From NCBI RefSeq assembly GCF_020544405.1, contig NZ_CP065410.1:4154001-4218000 (forward strand): a stretch of 64,000 nt of DNA, in the 5' to 3' direction. Numbering within the stretch: the stretch's first letter is position 1; each line of letters begins with the position of its first letter. The stretch is from Pseudomonas sp. IAC-BECa141 (GTDB taxonomy: Bacteria > Pseudomonadota > Gammaproteobacteria > Pseudomonadales > Pseudomonadaceae). The position numbers were made by a program, and so were the translations under genes. Below, one piece after another: positions 48,937 through 59,237 of this stretch. Below the pieces are notes generated by a model. That model saw nothing but the letters and a program-made list of their open reading frames with translations. It was not told the DNA's origin and did no database searches.

Positions 48937-50859
48937 TCAGGCGTCCAGCTCCGCCCAACGCTCCACCAGCGCATCCAGCTCAGCCTGCATCTGCTCCAGG
49001 GAGGCAATCACCTTGGCCGTCTCGGCTGGCGGGCGCTGGTAGAAGCCAGCTTCAGCCATTTCAGCCTCAACAGCAGCAATCTGCTGCTCTTTGGCGTCGA
49101 TGTCTCCCGGCAAGGCTTCCAGCTCGCGCTGAAGCTTGTAGCTCAGCTTCTTCTTCGCAGCAGGAGCCGCAGCAACCGGCGCGGCAACCGGAGCCGGTTC
49201 GGCAGTGACCACCGCCGAATTCAGGTCAGCCTTGCCGGATTTGCTTTCAGTCACGCCCAACAGACGCGGCGAACCGCCCTGACGGATCCAGTCCTGATAG
49301 CCACCGACGTATTCGCGAACCTTGCCCTCGCCTTCGAAGACCAGGGTGCTGGTAACCACGTTATCGAGGAATGCCCGGTCGTGGCTGACCATCAGTACGG
49401 TGCCGTTGAAAGTCAGCAGCACCTCTTCGAGCAACTCGAGGGTTTCCACGTCGAGGTCGTTGGTCGGTTCGTCGAGTACCAGCAGGTTCGCCGGCTTGCT
49501 GAACAGTTTGGCCAGCAAAAGACGCGCACGCTCGCCACCGGACAACGCCTTCACCGGCGTGCGGGCACGCTGCGGGCTGAAGAGGAAGTCGCCGAGATAG
49601 CTCAGCACGTGGCGGCTCTGGCCATTGATATCGATGAAATCGCGACCTTCGGCGACGTTGTCGACCACGGTTTTTTCCAGATCCAGCTGATGGCGCAACT
49701 GGTCGAAGTAGGCCACGTCGATCTTGGTGCCCTCCTCCACTTTGCCGCTGGTCGGTTGCAGACCGCTGAGCATCAGTTTCAGCAGGGTGGTCTTGCCGGT
49801 GCCGTTGGCGCCGAGCAGGCCGATGCGATCGCCGCGCTGCAGCACCATGGAGAAATCGCGGATCAGGAACGGACCGCCCGGGTGGGCGAAGCTCACGTTA
49901 TCCAGCACCATCACCTGCTTGCCGGACTTCTCCGCTGTTTCGAGCTGGATGTTGGCCTTGCCGGTGCGCTCACGTCGCTCGCTGCGTTCGACACGCAGGG
50001 CCTTCAGCGCACGCACGCGGCCTTCGTTACGGGTACGACGGGCCTTGATGCCCTGACGAATCCATACTTCTTCCTGAGCCAGACGCTTGTCGAACAGCGC
50101 GTTGGCGGTTTCTTCAGCGGCCAGCTCGGCTTCTTTGTGCACCAGGAAACTGGCGTAGTCGCCGTTCCAGTCGATCAGGCCACCGCGATCCAGTTCGAGG
50201 ATGCGGGTAGCAAGGTTTTGCAGGAAGGAACGGTCGTGCGTGATGAACAGTACGGCGCCCTGGAAATCCTTCAGCGCTTCTTCGAGCCAGGCGATCGCAC
50301 CGATGTCCAGGTGGTTGGTCGGTTCGTCGAGCAGCAGCAGATCCGGCTCGGACACCAGCGCCTGCGCCAGCAGCACGCGACGACGCCAGCCGCCGGACAA
50401 CTCGGCGAGGGTCTTGTCGGCCGGCAGTTGCAAACGGCTTAGGGTGCTGTCGACCAGGGTCTGCAGGCGCCAGCCGTCACGGGCTTCGAGATCGTGCTGG
50501 ACGTGCATCAGTTTTTCCAGATCAGCGTCGGTGACGATGTTCTGGCTCAGATGATGGTATTCGGCAAGCAGCGCACCCACGCCGTCGAGGCCTTCGGCCA
50601 CCACATCGAACACGGTCCGCTCGTCGGCCAGCGGCAATTCCTGCGGCAATTCACCGATTTTCAGACCGGGGGCACGCCACACCGAGCCGTCATCGGGCTT
50701 CTGGTCGCCCTTGACCAGTTTCATCATGCTGGATTTGCCAGTGCCGTTGCGGCCGATGATGCACACCCGCTCACCACGGGCGATCTGCCAGGACACCTTG
50801 TCCAACAACGGCATCGCGCCGAATGCAAGGGACACATCGCTGAATTTGAGCAGGGTCAT
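48937..50859 (-). CDS. uup: ABC-F ATPase Uup
   Basis: The product has 640 residues from the ATG at 50859 (GGAG upstream); the longer frame to 50979 is rejected. Two ABC domains: Walker A GRNGTGKSS (about 40) and GANGTGKTT, signatures LSGGWRRRV and LSGGERARL, both with LDEPTN Walker B regions, and a C-terminal coiled-coil (about 570-640). There is no membrane domain, as expected for ABC-F proteins acting on ribosomes or DNA. Uup affects ribosome assembly and tandem-repeat excision in E. coli. Confidence 0.93.
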   Translation of the reverse strand: MTLLKFSDVSLAFGAMPLLDKVSWQIARGERVCIIGRNGTGKSSMMKLVKGDQKPDDGSVWRAPGLKIGELPQELPLADERTVFDVVAEGLDGVGALLAEYHHLSQNIVTDADLEKLMHVQHDLEARDGWRLQTLVDSTLSRLQLPADKTLAELSGGWRRRVLLAQALVSEPDLLLLDEPTNHLDIGAIAWLEEALKDFQGAVLFITHDRSFLQNLATRILELDRGGLIDWNGDYASFLVHKEAELAAEETANALFDKRLAQEEVWIRQGIKARRTRNEGRVRALKALRVERSERRERTGKANIQLETAEKSGKQVMVLDNVSFAHPGGPFLIRDFSMVLQRGDRIGLLGANGTGKTTLLKLMLSGLQPTSGKVEEGTKIDVAYFDQLRHQLDLEKTVVDNVAEGRDFIDINGQSRHVLSYLGDFLFSPQRARTPVKALSGGERARLLLAKLFSKPANLLVLDEPTNDLDVETLELLEEVLLTFNGTVLMVSHDRAFLDNVVTSTLVFEGEGKVREYVGGYQDWIRQGGSPRLLGVTESKSGKADLNSAVVTAEPAPVAAPVAAAPAAKKKLSYKLQRELEALPGDIDAKEQQIAAVEAEMAEAGFYQRPPAETAKVIASLEQMQAELDALVERWAELDA

Positions 50860-51074
50860 GAGCTTCTCCAAAAACCGGGCGCGCATTCTACCTGAATCGG
50901 GACCCGAGCAGGCCGGCAATTTCGCCGCTGACGCACTCTGCACAACAATTGTTGCGAACTTGTGCTGCAAGGCCGGCAAAGCTTTCGCCCCTTGCTGGCA
51001 AAAGGCTAAGCTACAGGCAATTCAGTGCAGGTTTAGGGCCGGCACTTGTCATGATTTCTCTGCCCGGATGTCTC

Positions 51075-53003
51075 ATGCGCAGTCGCCTCTTCAGTGTTTT
51101 GTCATGTTTGCTGCTTTCCGCCGCTGCCGTTCAATCCGCCCAGGCGGTGGACCTGTCCACCCAACGCCAGTATTACGATGAAGCCAAGCGTGCCCTCGCC
51201 AAGGGCGACACCGGCCCGTATTTCCGTTACAGCCAGGCTCTGGCCGACTATCCGCTGGAGCCATACCTGGCTTATGACGAGCTGACCGCCCGGCTGAAAA
51301 CCGCCAGCAACGCGGAGATCGAAAAATTCCTGGCCGAACACGGTGACCTGCCCCAAGCCAACTGGATGAAGTTGCGCTGGCTGCGTTGGCTGGCCGATCG
51401 CGGCGACTGGGCGACGTTCGTCAAGTATTACGACCCCAAACTGAATTTCACCGAACTGGACTGCCTGAACGCGCAGTACCAGATCAGCCACGACAAGAAG
51501 GCCGAGGGCTATGCCAACGCCGAGAAGCTGTGGCTGACCGGCAAATCCCAGCCCGCCGCCTGCGATGCGTTGTTTGGCATGTGGGCCGCCGAAGGTCAGT
51601 TGACCGAGCAGAAACGCTGGGAACGCGCCAAACTCGCCGCCCAGCACCGCAACTATCCGCTGGCCAACAGCCTGGTCAACGGCCTGACCACCCTCGCCCC
51701 GCGCGGCCGCCTGCTGGTGGATGTGGCGCAAAAACCGGAACTGCTCAACCAGCCGTCGCGATTCACGCCAGCCGATGAGCCGATGTCGGACGTGGTCAGC
51801 CTCGGCCTGCGCCGCCTCGCGCGCCAGGACCCGGACAAGGCCATGGCCCTGCTCGACGGATATGCCAGCAGCATGCATTTCTCCCGCGATGAAAAAGTCG
51901 CGATCGCCCGGGAAATCGGTCTGACTCTGGCCCGCCGCTTCGACAGCCGCGCGCTGGATGTGATGACCAAGTACGACCCGGAACTGCGCGACAACACCGT
52001 GTCCGAATGGCGCCTGCGCCTGCTGCTGCGTCTGGCGCGCTGGGACGACGCCTATCAACTGACCCGCCGTCTGCCGCAGGATCTGGCCACCACCAACCGC
52101 TGGCGTTACTGGCAGGCCCGCAGTCTGGAACTGGCGCAACCGCAAAACCCGGAAGCGCAGACGCTGTACAAGAATCTGTCGCGGGAGCGTGATTTCTACG
52201 GTTTCCTCGCCGCCGACCGCTCGCAATCGCCGTATTCGCTGAACAACAAACCGCTGGTGCTTAGTCAGGCGCTGATCAACAAGGTGCGCAACACCCCCGG
52301 CGTGCGCCGCGCACTGGAGTTCCACGCCCGTGGGCAGATCGTCGACGGACGTCGCGAGTGGTACCACGTCAGCCGGCATTTCAACCGTGACGAAATGGTC
52401 GCCCAGGCCAAACTGGCCTACGACCTGAAATGGTACTTCCCGGCCATCCGCACCATCAGTCAGGCGCAGTACTGGGACGACCTGGACATCCGTTTCCCGA
52501 TGGCCCACCGCGACACCCTGGTACGCGAAGCCAAGGTGCGCGGCCTGCATTCCAGCTGGGTATTCGCCATCACCCGTCAGGAAAGTGCGTTCATGGACGA
52601 TGCCCGCTCCAGCGTCGGCGCCAGCGGCCTGATGCAACTGATGCCCGGCACCGCCAAGGAAACCGCGCGCAAGTTCAGCATTCCATTGGCCTCGCCGCAG
52701 CAGGTGCTCGATCCGGATAAAAACATCCAGCTCGGCGCCGCCTACCTGAGCCAGGTGCACAGCCAGTTCAACGGCAACCGCGTGCTCGCCTCCGCCGCCT
52801 ACAACGCCGGCCCCGGCCGCGTGCGTCAGTGGCTGCGCGGTGCCGACCACCTGAGCTTCGATGTGTGGGTGGAAAGCATCCCGTTCGACGAAACCCGCCA
52901 GTACGTGCAGAACGTGCTGTCCTACTCAGTGATATACGGTCAGAAACTCAACTCGCCGCAACCGCTGGTGGATTGGCATGAGCGGTATTTCGACGATCAG
53001 TGA
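51075..53003 (+). CDS. slt: Soluble lytic murein transglycosylase
   Basis: The product has 642 residues from the ATG at 51075, giving the signal MRSRLFSVLSCLLLSAAAVQSAQA; an upstream ATG at 51051 is possible. A long alpha-superhelical U/L domain precedes the SLT catalytic domain, with the catalytic Glu in TRQESAFMDD, SSVGASGLMQLMPGTA and AYNAGPGRVRQW. It cleaves peptidoglycan glycan strands in the periplasm, producing anhydro-muropeptides. It ends before a terminator shared with the Fic gene. Confidence 0.95.
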   Translation: MRSRLFSVLSCLLLSAAAVQSAQAVDLSTQRQYYDEAKRALAKGDTGPYFRYSQALADYPLEPYLAYDELTARLKTASNAEIEKFLAEHGDLPQANWMKLRWLRWLADRGDWATFVKYYDPKLNFTELDCLNAQYQISHDKKAEGYANAEKLWLTGKSQPAACDALFGMWAAEGQLTEQKRWERAKLAAQHRNYPLANSLVNGLTTLAPRGRLLVDVAQKPELLNQPSRFTPADEPMSDVVSLGLRRLARQDPDKAMALLDGYASSMHFSRDEKVAIAREIGLTLARRFDSRALDVMTKYDPELRDNTVSEWRLRLLLRLARWDDAYQLTRRLPQDLATTNRWRYWQARSLELAQPQNPEAQTLYKNLSRERDFYGFLAADRSQSPYSLNNKPLVLSQALINKVRNTPGVRRALEFHARGQIVDGRREWYHVSRHFNRDEMVAQAKLAYDLKWYFPAIRTISQAQYWDDLDIRFPMAHRDTLVREAKVRGLHSSWVFAITRQESAFMDDARSSVGASGLMQLMPGTAKETARKFSIPLASPQQVLDPDKNIQLGAAYLSQVHSQFNGNRVLASAAYNAGPGRVRQWLRGADHLSFDVWVESIPFDETRQYVQNVLSYSVIYGQKLNSPQPLVDWHERYFDDQ

Positions 53004-53037
53004 TTGAAGCTCGTATCGCCGATAGATCGACGTAAAC

Positions 53038-53071
53038 AAAAATGCCCGCATCGAGAGATGCGGGCATTTTT
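53038..53071. terminator. Bidirectional terminator, slt / fic
   Basis: A 15-bp perfect stem (AAAAATGCCCGCATC and its complement) encloses a 4-base loop with A/T tracts on both strands. Confidence 0.93.
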
Positions 53072-53092
53072 ATTGCGCCTTTGAACCTTCCG

Positions 53093-54118
53093 TCACATCA
53101 ACTTTGCAACTGCCGCGCTGCCAAGATCGGTCAATCGATACTTTTGTGTCGGACTGTTTGGCGTTTCGGGAACTGTCATTTCAATCATTCCATCGGCCAG
53201 CGCAGGATTAAGGTAGTTGGCCCGGAAGGTTGCCTTGTGCAACAAGTCCATTTCAGCCATCAACTCGCTGATTCTCAGTGACCGACCTTGAAGAACACGC
53301 AAGAGCTTCGCTACTGGGTCGCTTACTGGGTCGCTTACTAGGTCGGTAGAAGGCTCGCTTTCGATAGCCTCACGCAACGCCAGATTCAACGCATTCAACA
53401 TGTACTCCACGAACGGTGTTGACTCTGCCAGTCGGTCAGCGGCCGACAACGCCGCATAGTAATCATCCTGCTGCTCACGAATCACCGCCTCAACGGGCAA
53501 ATACGCCAACACCGGCCGCCACTGGCTGAGGATCAACGTTTGCCAGAGCCGTCCCATTCGCCCGTTGCCATCAGCGAAAGGATGGATGAACTCGAACTCA
53601 TAGTGGAAAACACAACTGGTAATCAACGGATGCCAGTCCGAAGCATCGAGCCACGCCAGCAAGTCGTCCACCAATTGGGCAATCCGGCTCGGCGGCGGCG
53701 CCATGTGGACCAGTTGCTCACCTCGATAGATACCGACACCTGCTCGCCGAAAGCGCCCACTCTCGTCAATCAGCCCCTGCATCAAAAGCTCGTGAGCGCG
53801 CAGCAAATCCGATCGATTACCGGGTTTCCAGTCAATCAGGCATTCATAAGCGGCAAAAGCATTGCGCACTTCCTGAATTTCTCGAGGCAAACCCAGCACC
53901 CGTTGCCCGGCCAATACAGCAGTCACCTGCTCGACGCTGAGCGTGTTGTTTTCAATTGCCAGAGAAGCCTGGATCGTTCGAATACGATTCCCACGACGCA
54001 ACTGGGGTGTCTGTCGCCCGCTGTCGGCAGCCGAAAGCCGACCGATCTGCTCACTGATCTCCGCGATCAGTCCGAGCATTCGAGGCGTCAGGGTCAATGG
54101 GGGCTGGTAGCGGCTCAT
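53093..54118 (-). CDS. Fic family AMPylating-type protein with winged-helix tail
   Basis: This 341-residue soluble protein has an N-terminal inhibitory helix SLAIEN (52-57, S/TxxxE(G/N)), a Fic core with the complete catalytic motif HPFADGNGRMGR (179-190), and a C-terminal winged-helix-like domain (about 275-341). Such proteins transfer AMP or other groups to protein Ser/Thr/Tyr; the Glu56 finger keeps them off. The linker between core and tail is a short tandem repeat (SDPV units). The target is unknown, and no toxin-antitoxin partner is adjacent. Accessory-gene origin is possible. Confidence 0.92.
   Translation of the reverse strand: MSRYQPPLTLTPRMLGLIAEISEQIGRLSAADSGRQTPQLRRGNRIRTIQASLAIENNTLSVEQVTAVLAGQRVLGLPREIQEVRNAFAAYECLIDWKPGNRSDLLRAHELLMQGLIDESGRFRRAGVGIYRGEQLVHMAPPPSRIAQLVDDLLAWLDASDWHPLITSCVFHYEFEFIHPFADGNGRMGRLWQTLILSQWRPVLAYLPVEAVIREQQDDYYAALSAADRLAESTPFVEYMLNALNLALREAIESEPSTDLVSDPVSDPVAKLLRVLQGRSLRISELMAEMDLLHKATFRANYLNPALADGMIEMTVPETPNSPTQKYRLTDLGSAAVAKLM
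53312..53347. repeat. Three tandem 12-base repeats in the Fic gene
   Basis: TACTGGGTCGCT occurs twice exactly (53312-53335), followed by a third diverged copy TACTAGGTCGGT (53336-53347). In frame, it encodes SDPV-type units in the linker after the Fic domain. Confidence 0.9.
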
Positions 54119-54183
54119 ATCCCTTCCGAAGGCATCTCAATGGTCGCCATAGTGCCCGATGCCATCGAGCTTGGCAGCCTTAT

Positions 54184-55959
54184 TCAATGTGTTTTCTGAC
54201 CATCACTGAACTGCAACGCCGCCAACCGCGCATACAGCGGATTACTGGCAATCAACTCCTGATGCGTGCCGATCGCCACCAGTTTTCCCTGATCCATCAC
54301 CGCGATCCGATCGGCGTTTTTCACTGTGGCCAACCGGTGGGCGATGACCAGTGTGGTGCGGTTTTGCATCAGGCTCGGCAGCGCTTGCTGGATCAGATGT
54401 TCGCTCTGGGCATCGAGGGCGCTGGTGGCTTCGTCGAGCAGCAGGATCGGCGCGTCGACCAGCAGCGCCCGGGCGATGGCCAGACGCTGGCGTTGTCCGC
54501 CTGACAGGCCGAGGCCGCCGTCACCCAGATGGGTCTGGTAACCGTCGGGCATTTGTTCGATGAAGTCGTGGGCATAAGCGATTTTCGCAGCTTCTTGGAC
54601 CTGCTCCAGCGTGGCGGTCGGGCAGCCGTAACGGATGTTCTCTTCAACACTGCCGAAGAACAGCGCCGGGGTTTGCGAGACCAGCGCGAAGCAGCGACGC
54701 AGGTCCAGCGGATCAAGGCTCGTCAGCGGCACGCCGTCAATCAGGATCCGTCCTTCCCGGGGATCGTAGAAACGCAGCAGCAAGTCATACACCGTGGACT
54801 TGCCCGCGCCGGACGGGCCCACGAGGGCGAGGGTTTCGCCGGCGTTGATCGTCAGACTCAAGCCATCGACGGCAAGGTTTTCGGGACGCGAAGGGTAGGA
54901 AAAACGCACATCCTGCAGTTCCAGCTCACCTTTGACCCGCTCCGGCAGCGTCACCAATCCCGTGGTCGGTGGCTGGATGATGTTCTCCGAGCGCAGCAAT
55001 TCGGCGATGCGCTCGGCAGCGCCGGCCGCTCGCTGCAACTCGCCAATCACTTCGCTCAAAGTACCAAAAGCACTACCGACGATCAGGCTGTAGAAAACGA
55101 ACGCTGCCAGTTCACCCGCAGAAATCCGCCCGGCAATCACGTCCATACCGCCGACCCACAACATTACCGCAACGGCGCCGAGGACCAGCACGATGACCAG
55201 AGTGATCAGCCAGGCTCGCTGGAAAATCCGTTTGCGTGCGGTTTCGAACGCCTGCTCGACGGTGCTGGCGAAACGCTGTTCGTCCTGCACCTGATGGTTG
55301 TAGGCCTGCACGGTCTTGATCTGGCCGAGGGTCTCAGAAACGTAGCTGCCAATGTCAGCGATCCGGTCCTGACTCAGCCGGGAGAGGTTACGCACGCGGC
55401 GGCCGAAGATCAGGATCGGCGCAATCACCAGCGGCAGCGCGATCACCACGATGCTAGTGAGTTTGGCGTTGGTGATAAACAGCAGCACCACACCGCCAAT
55501 GACCATCAGCAAATTACGCAGGAACAGTGACAGCGACGAGCCGATCACCGATTGCAGCAACGTGGTGTCAGCGGTCAGCCGCGACTGGATTTCCGAGCTG
55601 CGGTTGTCCTCGTAAAACCCGGGATGCAGGTACACCAGATGGTTGAACACCTGCCGACGGATGTCCGCCACCACGCGCTCACCGATCCAGGACACCAGAT
55701 AAAACCGCGCAAAGGTGCCGAGCGCCAGGCCGAAAACCAGCAGCATGAACAGGCCGATGGATTGGTTGAGCAAGTGCGGCGACTGGGTCATGAAACCCTG
55801 ATCGACCAGCAACTTGATGCCCTGCCCCATCGACAGGGTGATGCCCGCCGTGACGATCAGTGCGAGCAGTGCGCCGAATGCCGGCCAGCGATAGGGCGTA
55901 AGGAAATGAATGGTCAGGCGCAGGGCCCGGCGGTGGCGCGAGGAGAGCATCGGGATCAT
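54184..55959 (-). CDS. ABC exporter (MsbA/LmrA-like half-transporter)
   Basis: This 591-residue fusion has an exporter membrane domain (six helices, about 20-310) and an ATPase with Walker A GPSGAGKST, signature LSGGQRQRL and Walker B ILLLDEATSALD. It works as a homodimer. The substrate is unknown; families with this layout export lipids, drugs or peptides. The alternative start MLSS at 55950 is possible. No accessory genes. Confidence 0.9.
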   Translation of the reverse strand: MIPMLSSRHRRALRLTIHFLTPYRWPAFGALLALIVTAGITLSMGQGIKLLVDQGFMTQSPHLLNQSIGLFMLLVFGLALGTFARFYLVSWIGERVVADIRRQVFNHLVYLHPGFYEDNRSSEIQSRLTADTTLLQSVIGSSLSLFLRNLLMVIGGVVLLFITNAKLTSIVVIALPLVIAPILIFGRRVRNLSRLSQDRIADIGSYVSETLGQIKTVQAYNHQVQDEQRFASTVEQAFETARKRIFQRAWLITLVIVLVLGAVAVMLWVGGMDVIAGRISAGELAAFVFYSLIVGSAFGTLSEVIGELQRAAGAAERIAELLRSENIIQPPTTGLVTLPERVKGELELQDVRFSYPSRPENLAVDGLSLTINAGETLALVGPSGAGKSTVYDLLLRFYDPREGRILIDGVPLTSLDPLDLRRCFALVSQTPALFFGSVEENIRYGCPTATLEQVQEAAKIAYAHDFIEQMPDGYQTHLGDGGLGLSGGQRQRLAIARALLVDAPILLLDEATSALDAQSEHLIQQALPSLMQNRTTLVIAHRLATVKNADRIAVMDQGKLVAIGTHQELIASNPLYARLAALQFSDGQKTH

Positions 55960-56218
55960 TCAGGTTCACGTCGTGTGCTGATGGATAGGGCCGGCCTACA
56001 GAGTCAAATGGGGTGGAACTCTGCAAATCACAATGAGTCAGGTTAATTATGACCGGCAAGACTACCCCCTAGAGGCTATTGGTCTAAGGTCCGGGTTGAG
56101 ACGGACGGTCATTTCTGTTTGAGTGGAGATGCCGTTCCGGACCGACCGCAGGGAGTTGTCACAGCCTGGTCACCTGACGGATTTAACTTAGGCGCACAAC
56201 CTGATGAGGAGACAGGCC
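55960..56218. other. Intergenic region without features
   Basis: 259 bases between divergent genes, with GAGGAG at 56206-56211 serving the small gene. I saw nothing else convincing. Confidence 0.4.
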
Positions 56219-56398
56219 ATGTCCTTGCAAAACAGCAGCGATGACAAGATTGAAGTGATCCGCACCAAGCCCGGCCAACCTCTGGGTTGCTCGATCATCG
56301 ACGAAAACGGGCGTGAAATTGAGATCACTGAAGACATGATCCAGGACGCATGCCGCGAACTGGAACAGCGATTGGTCAAGCCTGCCGAACAAAAGTGA
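56219..56398 (+). CDS. Small conserved acidic protein, function unknown
   Basis: The product has 59 residues from the ATG at 56219 (GAGGAG with 7 nt spacing). It begins MSLQNSSDDKIEVIRT, with a central PLGCSIIDENG and an acidic helix ITEDMIQDACRELEQRL. It resembles short proteins common in pseudomonads. I cannot name the family with certainty. It has its own terminator and a good ribosome site, so it is likely expressed. Confidence 0.8.
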   Translation: MSLQNSSDDKIEVIRTKPGQPLGCSIIDENGREIEITEDMIQDACRELEQRLVKPAEQK

Positions 56399-56417
56399 TA
56401 TCGCCACCGTCTTCCTG

Positions 56418-56445
56418 ACCCGGCCCCTGCAGGCCGGGTTTTTTC
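56418..56445 (+). terminator. Terminator after the small protein gene
   Basis: ACCCGGCC pairs with GGCCGGGT, followed by a T-run on the plus strand. Confidence 0.88.
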
Positions 56446-56455
56446 TGCCCGTTTT

Positions 56456-57598
56456 TTATACGACCACAGCACCCAGCGCCGTCACGATCTGGCGCAAGGT
56501 CGGCGAGTCTCCTTCGATTCGCACCTTCAAGCCTTCGATCTCGCGCCTTACCGGATACTGTTTGCGCAACACATCGAACGCGGCGCGTTGCTCACCGACA
56601 CTGCCCAGCAGGGTGCGACGGAAATCCGCGTCGTCCCGGCGCGGGTCGTACACGCCACGGCACAACATCGCCAGCGCCCAGGCCGGATCGCTGTCGGCAT
56701 GCAGGGAAACTTCCGAAAGCCAAGGTGCTGGAAGCAGATCACCGAGCTGAATGCTGGCGGGCTCACCGATAAATTCGCAGTACGCCTGATAGATCTGCGC
56801 CGTGCCGCGCTGTTTGCCATCGAGGCTGTAACCGGCGATGTGCGGCGTCGCCAGTACGCAAAGTTCTGCCAGCGCCACATCGACTTGCGGTTCGGCTTCC
56901 CAGACATCAAGCACTGCTTGCAGGTCCTCACGCTCCAGCAGCACTTCGCGCAACGCGGTGTTATCCACCACCGGACCGCGAGCCGCGTTGATCAGCCAGG
57001 CGCCGGGCTTGAGCTGCTGCAAACGCTGCTCGTCGAACAAATGCCAGGTCGCGCCATCACCGCTGCGGGTCAGCGGGGTGTGCAGGCTGATCACGTCGCA
57101 CTGCGCGATGATCTGCTCCAGGCTGACATAATCGCCGCCCTCCGCCGCCTGACGCGGCGGGTCGCAGACTTTCACGTTCCAGCCCAGGCCTTTGAGCACC
57201 TTGATCAGGCGCCCGCCGACTTCACCGGCACCGACCACGCCGTAAGTGCGCTCACTCAATTCGACGCCTTCGATTTCGGCCAGGGTCATCAGGCTGCCGA
57301 GCACGTAATCGACCACGCCCCGGGCATTGCAGCCGGGCGCGCTGGACCAGGTGATGCCGGCCTCGTTGAAGTAATCGAGATCCAGGTGATCGGTGCCGAT
57401 GGTGCAGGTGCCGACAAAACGCACCTTGCTGCCTTCCAGCAGTGCGCGGTTGACGTTGGTCACCGAGCGCACCAGCAATACATCGGCCTGTTCGACCGTG
57501 GCCCGGTCGATGGAGCGGCCCGGCACCCGGCGGATCTCGCCGAAACCGGCAAAAAAGGCATCGAGCAGCGGGATATTTTCGTCGGCAACAATCAGCAT
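56456..57598 (-). CDS. pdxB: 4-phosphoerythronate dehydrogenase (PdxB)
   Basis: The product has 380 residues from the ATG at 57598 (AGGAG upstream); an extended frame to 57757 is rejected. It is a D-2-hydroxyacid dehydrogenase-fold enzyme: the NAD motif [13 protein letters not shown], catalytic Arg in NAARGPVVD, Glu and His in EPQVD and [10 protein letters not shown], and a C-terminal PdxB dimerisation domain. It oxidises 4-phosphoerythronate in pyridoxal phosphate synthesis. Divergent from the MATE gene. Confidence 0.96.
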   Translation of the reverse strand: MLIVADENIPLLDAFFAGFGEIRRVPGRSIDRATVEQADVLLVRSVTNVNRALLEGSKVRFVGTCTIGTDHLDLDYFNEAGITWSSAPGCNARGVVDYVLGSLMTLAEIEGVELSERTYGVVGAGEVGGRLIKVLKGLGWNVKVCDPPRQAAEGGDYVSLEQIIAQCDVISLHTPLTRSGDGATWHLFDEQRLQQLKPGAWLINAARGPVVDNTALREVLLEREDLQAVLDVWEAEPQVDVALAELCVLATPHIAGYSLDGKQRGTAQIYQAYCEFIGEPASIQLGDLLPAPWLSEVSLHADSDPAWALAMLCRGVYDPRRDDADFRRTLLGSVGEQRAAFDVLRKQYPVRREIEGLKVRIEGDSPTLRQIVTALGAVVV

Positions 57599-57777
57599 GG
57601 CGGGGCTCCTTGGGCGGATCGGCAGTGTAGGCGCTGGGGCTGCGATGAGCCAGCAGGCTTTGACTTCTTGATGAGGCGGGGCGATTACAAATCCGCAACA
57701 GAGGATTTTTCCTGACCATAACGTCAACGGCGTAGAATGCCCGGCCTTGCGCATCAACCCCTGTGGACGCTTTGCCT

Positions 57778-59187
57778 GTGAATTCCGTGACTGACCGCCC
57801 CGCTGCCGTTTCCCTCAACCGCCCTGCCCGGGTTCGCCTGGAGCTGAAAAATCTGCTCGGCCTGGCCCTGCCAATCATGATCGCGCAACTGGCGACCACC
57901 GCCATGGGCTTCGTCGATGCGGTGATGGCCGGGCGCGTCGGGCCCAAGGATCTGGCGGCCGTGGCGTTGGGTAACTCGATCTGGGTGCCGGTGTTCCTGC
58001 TGATGACCGGCACTCTGCTGGCCACCACACCGAAAGTCGCCCAGCGCTTCGGCGCCGGCACCCACAGCGAAATCGGCCCGATCGTGCGTCAGGCCTTGTG
58101 GCTGGCACTGGTGGTGGGCCTGATGGCGACCACGATGCTGTTCAGCGCCGAACCGATCCTGCACCTGATGAAAGTCGATCCGGAACTGATCGGCCCGTGC
58201 ATGCAGTACCTGCACGGCATCGCCAGCGGTCTGCCGGCCGTGGCCATCTACCATGTGCTGCGCTGCACCAGTGACGGTCTCGGTCGCACCCGCCCGGCGA
58301 TGGTGCTGGGCCTGTGCGGTCTGGCTCTGAATATTCCGCTGAACTACGTGTTCATTTACGGTCACCTCGGCGTACCGGCCATGGGCGGCGTCGGTTGCGG
58401 CTGGGCCACGGCGATCGTGATGTGGGTGATGGCACTGGGTCTGGCCGGTTACGAGCGCTGGGCGCCGGCCTACAAGTCGAGCGAACTGTTCAGCCGTTTC
58501 GACTGGCCGCAATGGGCGGTGATCAAGCGCTTGCTGGCCATCGGTCTGCCGATCGGCGTCGCGGTGTTTGCCGAGTCGAGCATCTTTGCGGTGATTGCGT
58601 TGTTGATCGGCAGCCTCGGCGCCACGGTGGTGGCCGGGCACCAGATTGCGCTGAACGTCAGCTCGCTGGTGTTCATGATTCCGTACTCGCTGGGCATGGC
58701 CGTGACTGTGCGGGTCGGCCAGGCTCTGGGCCGTGAAGAGCCCCGCGAAGCGCGTTTCGCGGCAGGTGTCGGCATGGGCACCGCGCTGGCTTACGCTTGC
58801 CTGTCGGCGAGCATGATGCTGCTGATGCGCGAACACATTGCGGCAATCTACACGTCGGATCCGATGGTGATTCACATCGCCGCGATGCTGATCGTGTACT
58901 CGGCGCTGTTCCAGTTTTCCGACGCGATCCAGGTCACCGCCGCCGGCGCACTGCGTGGGTATCAGGACACCCGGGTGACGATGATCCTGACCCTGTTCGC
59001 CTACTGGGGCATCGGCCTGCCGGTGGGTTACGCCCTCGGCCTGACCGACTGGCTCGGTGAACCACGCGGCCCGAGCGGCTTGTGGGAAGGCCTGATCGTC
59101 GGCCTCAGCTGCGCGGCGCTGATGCTATCGATCCGCCTGACGCGCAGTGCACGCACACGCATTCGCATCAGCCGCTCGATGGGCTGA
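57778..59187 (+). CDS. MATE family multidrug efflux transporter
   Basis: The product has about 469 residues with the GTG start at 57778 ([11 protein letters not shown]); GTG at 57763 is an alternative. Twelve hydrophobic helices in two homologous halves, with [22 protein letters not shown] at the N-terminus, place it in the MATE (NorM/PmpM-like) group. It probably exports cationic drugs or metabolites using a proton or sodium gradient. Terminator follows, shared with the TusA gene. Confidence 0.92.
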   Translation: MNSVTDRPAAVSLNRPARVRLELKNLLGLALPIMIAQLATTAMGFVDAVMAGRVGPKDLAAVALGNSIWVPVFLLMTGTLLATTPKVAQRFGAGTHSEIGPIVRQALWLALVVGLMATTMLFSAEPILHLMKVDPELIGPCMQYLHGIASGLPAVAIYHVLRCTSDGLGRTRPAMVLGLCGLALNIPLNYVFIYGHLGVPAMGGVGCGWATAIVMWVMALGLAGYERWAPAYKSSELFSRFDWPQWAVIKRLLAIGLPIGVAVFAESSIFAVIALLIGSLGATVVAGHQIALNVSSLVFMIPYSLGMAVTVRVGQALGREEPREARFAAGVGMGTALAYACLSASMMLLMREHIAAIYTSDPMVIHIAAMLIVYSALFQFSDAIQVTAAGALRGYQDTRVTMILTLFAYWGIGLPVGYALGLTDWLGEPRGPSGLWEGLIVGLSCAALMLSIRLTRSARTRIRISRSMG

Positions 59188-59195
59188 CCGGGCAT

Positions 59196-59228
59196 AAAAA
59201 AAGACCTGCACATGCAGGTCTTTTTTTT
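59196..59228. terminator. Bidirectional terminator, MATE gene / tusA-like gene
   Basis: A 14-bp stem (AAAAAAAGACCTGCA and complement) has a very short loop and long A/T tracts on both strands. Confidence 0.93.
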
Positions 59229-59237
59229 GCTTTCCGA

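Noticed and set aside
51102..52850. Open frame of 582 codons on the minus strand
   Set aside because: Antisense to slt; composition artefact.
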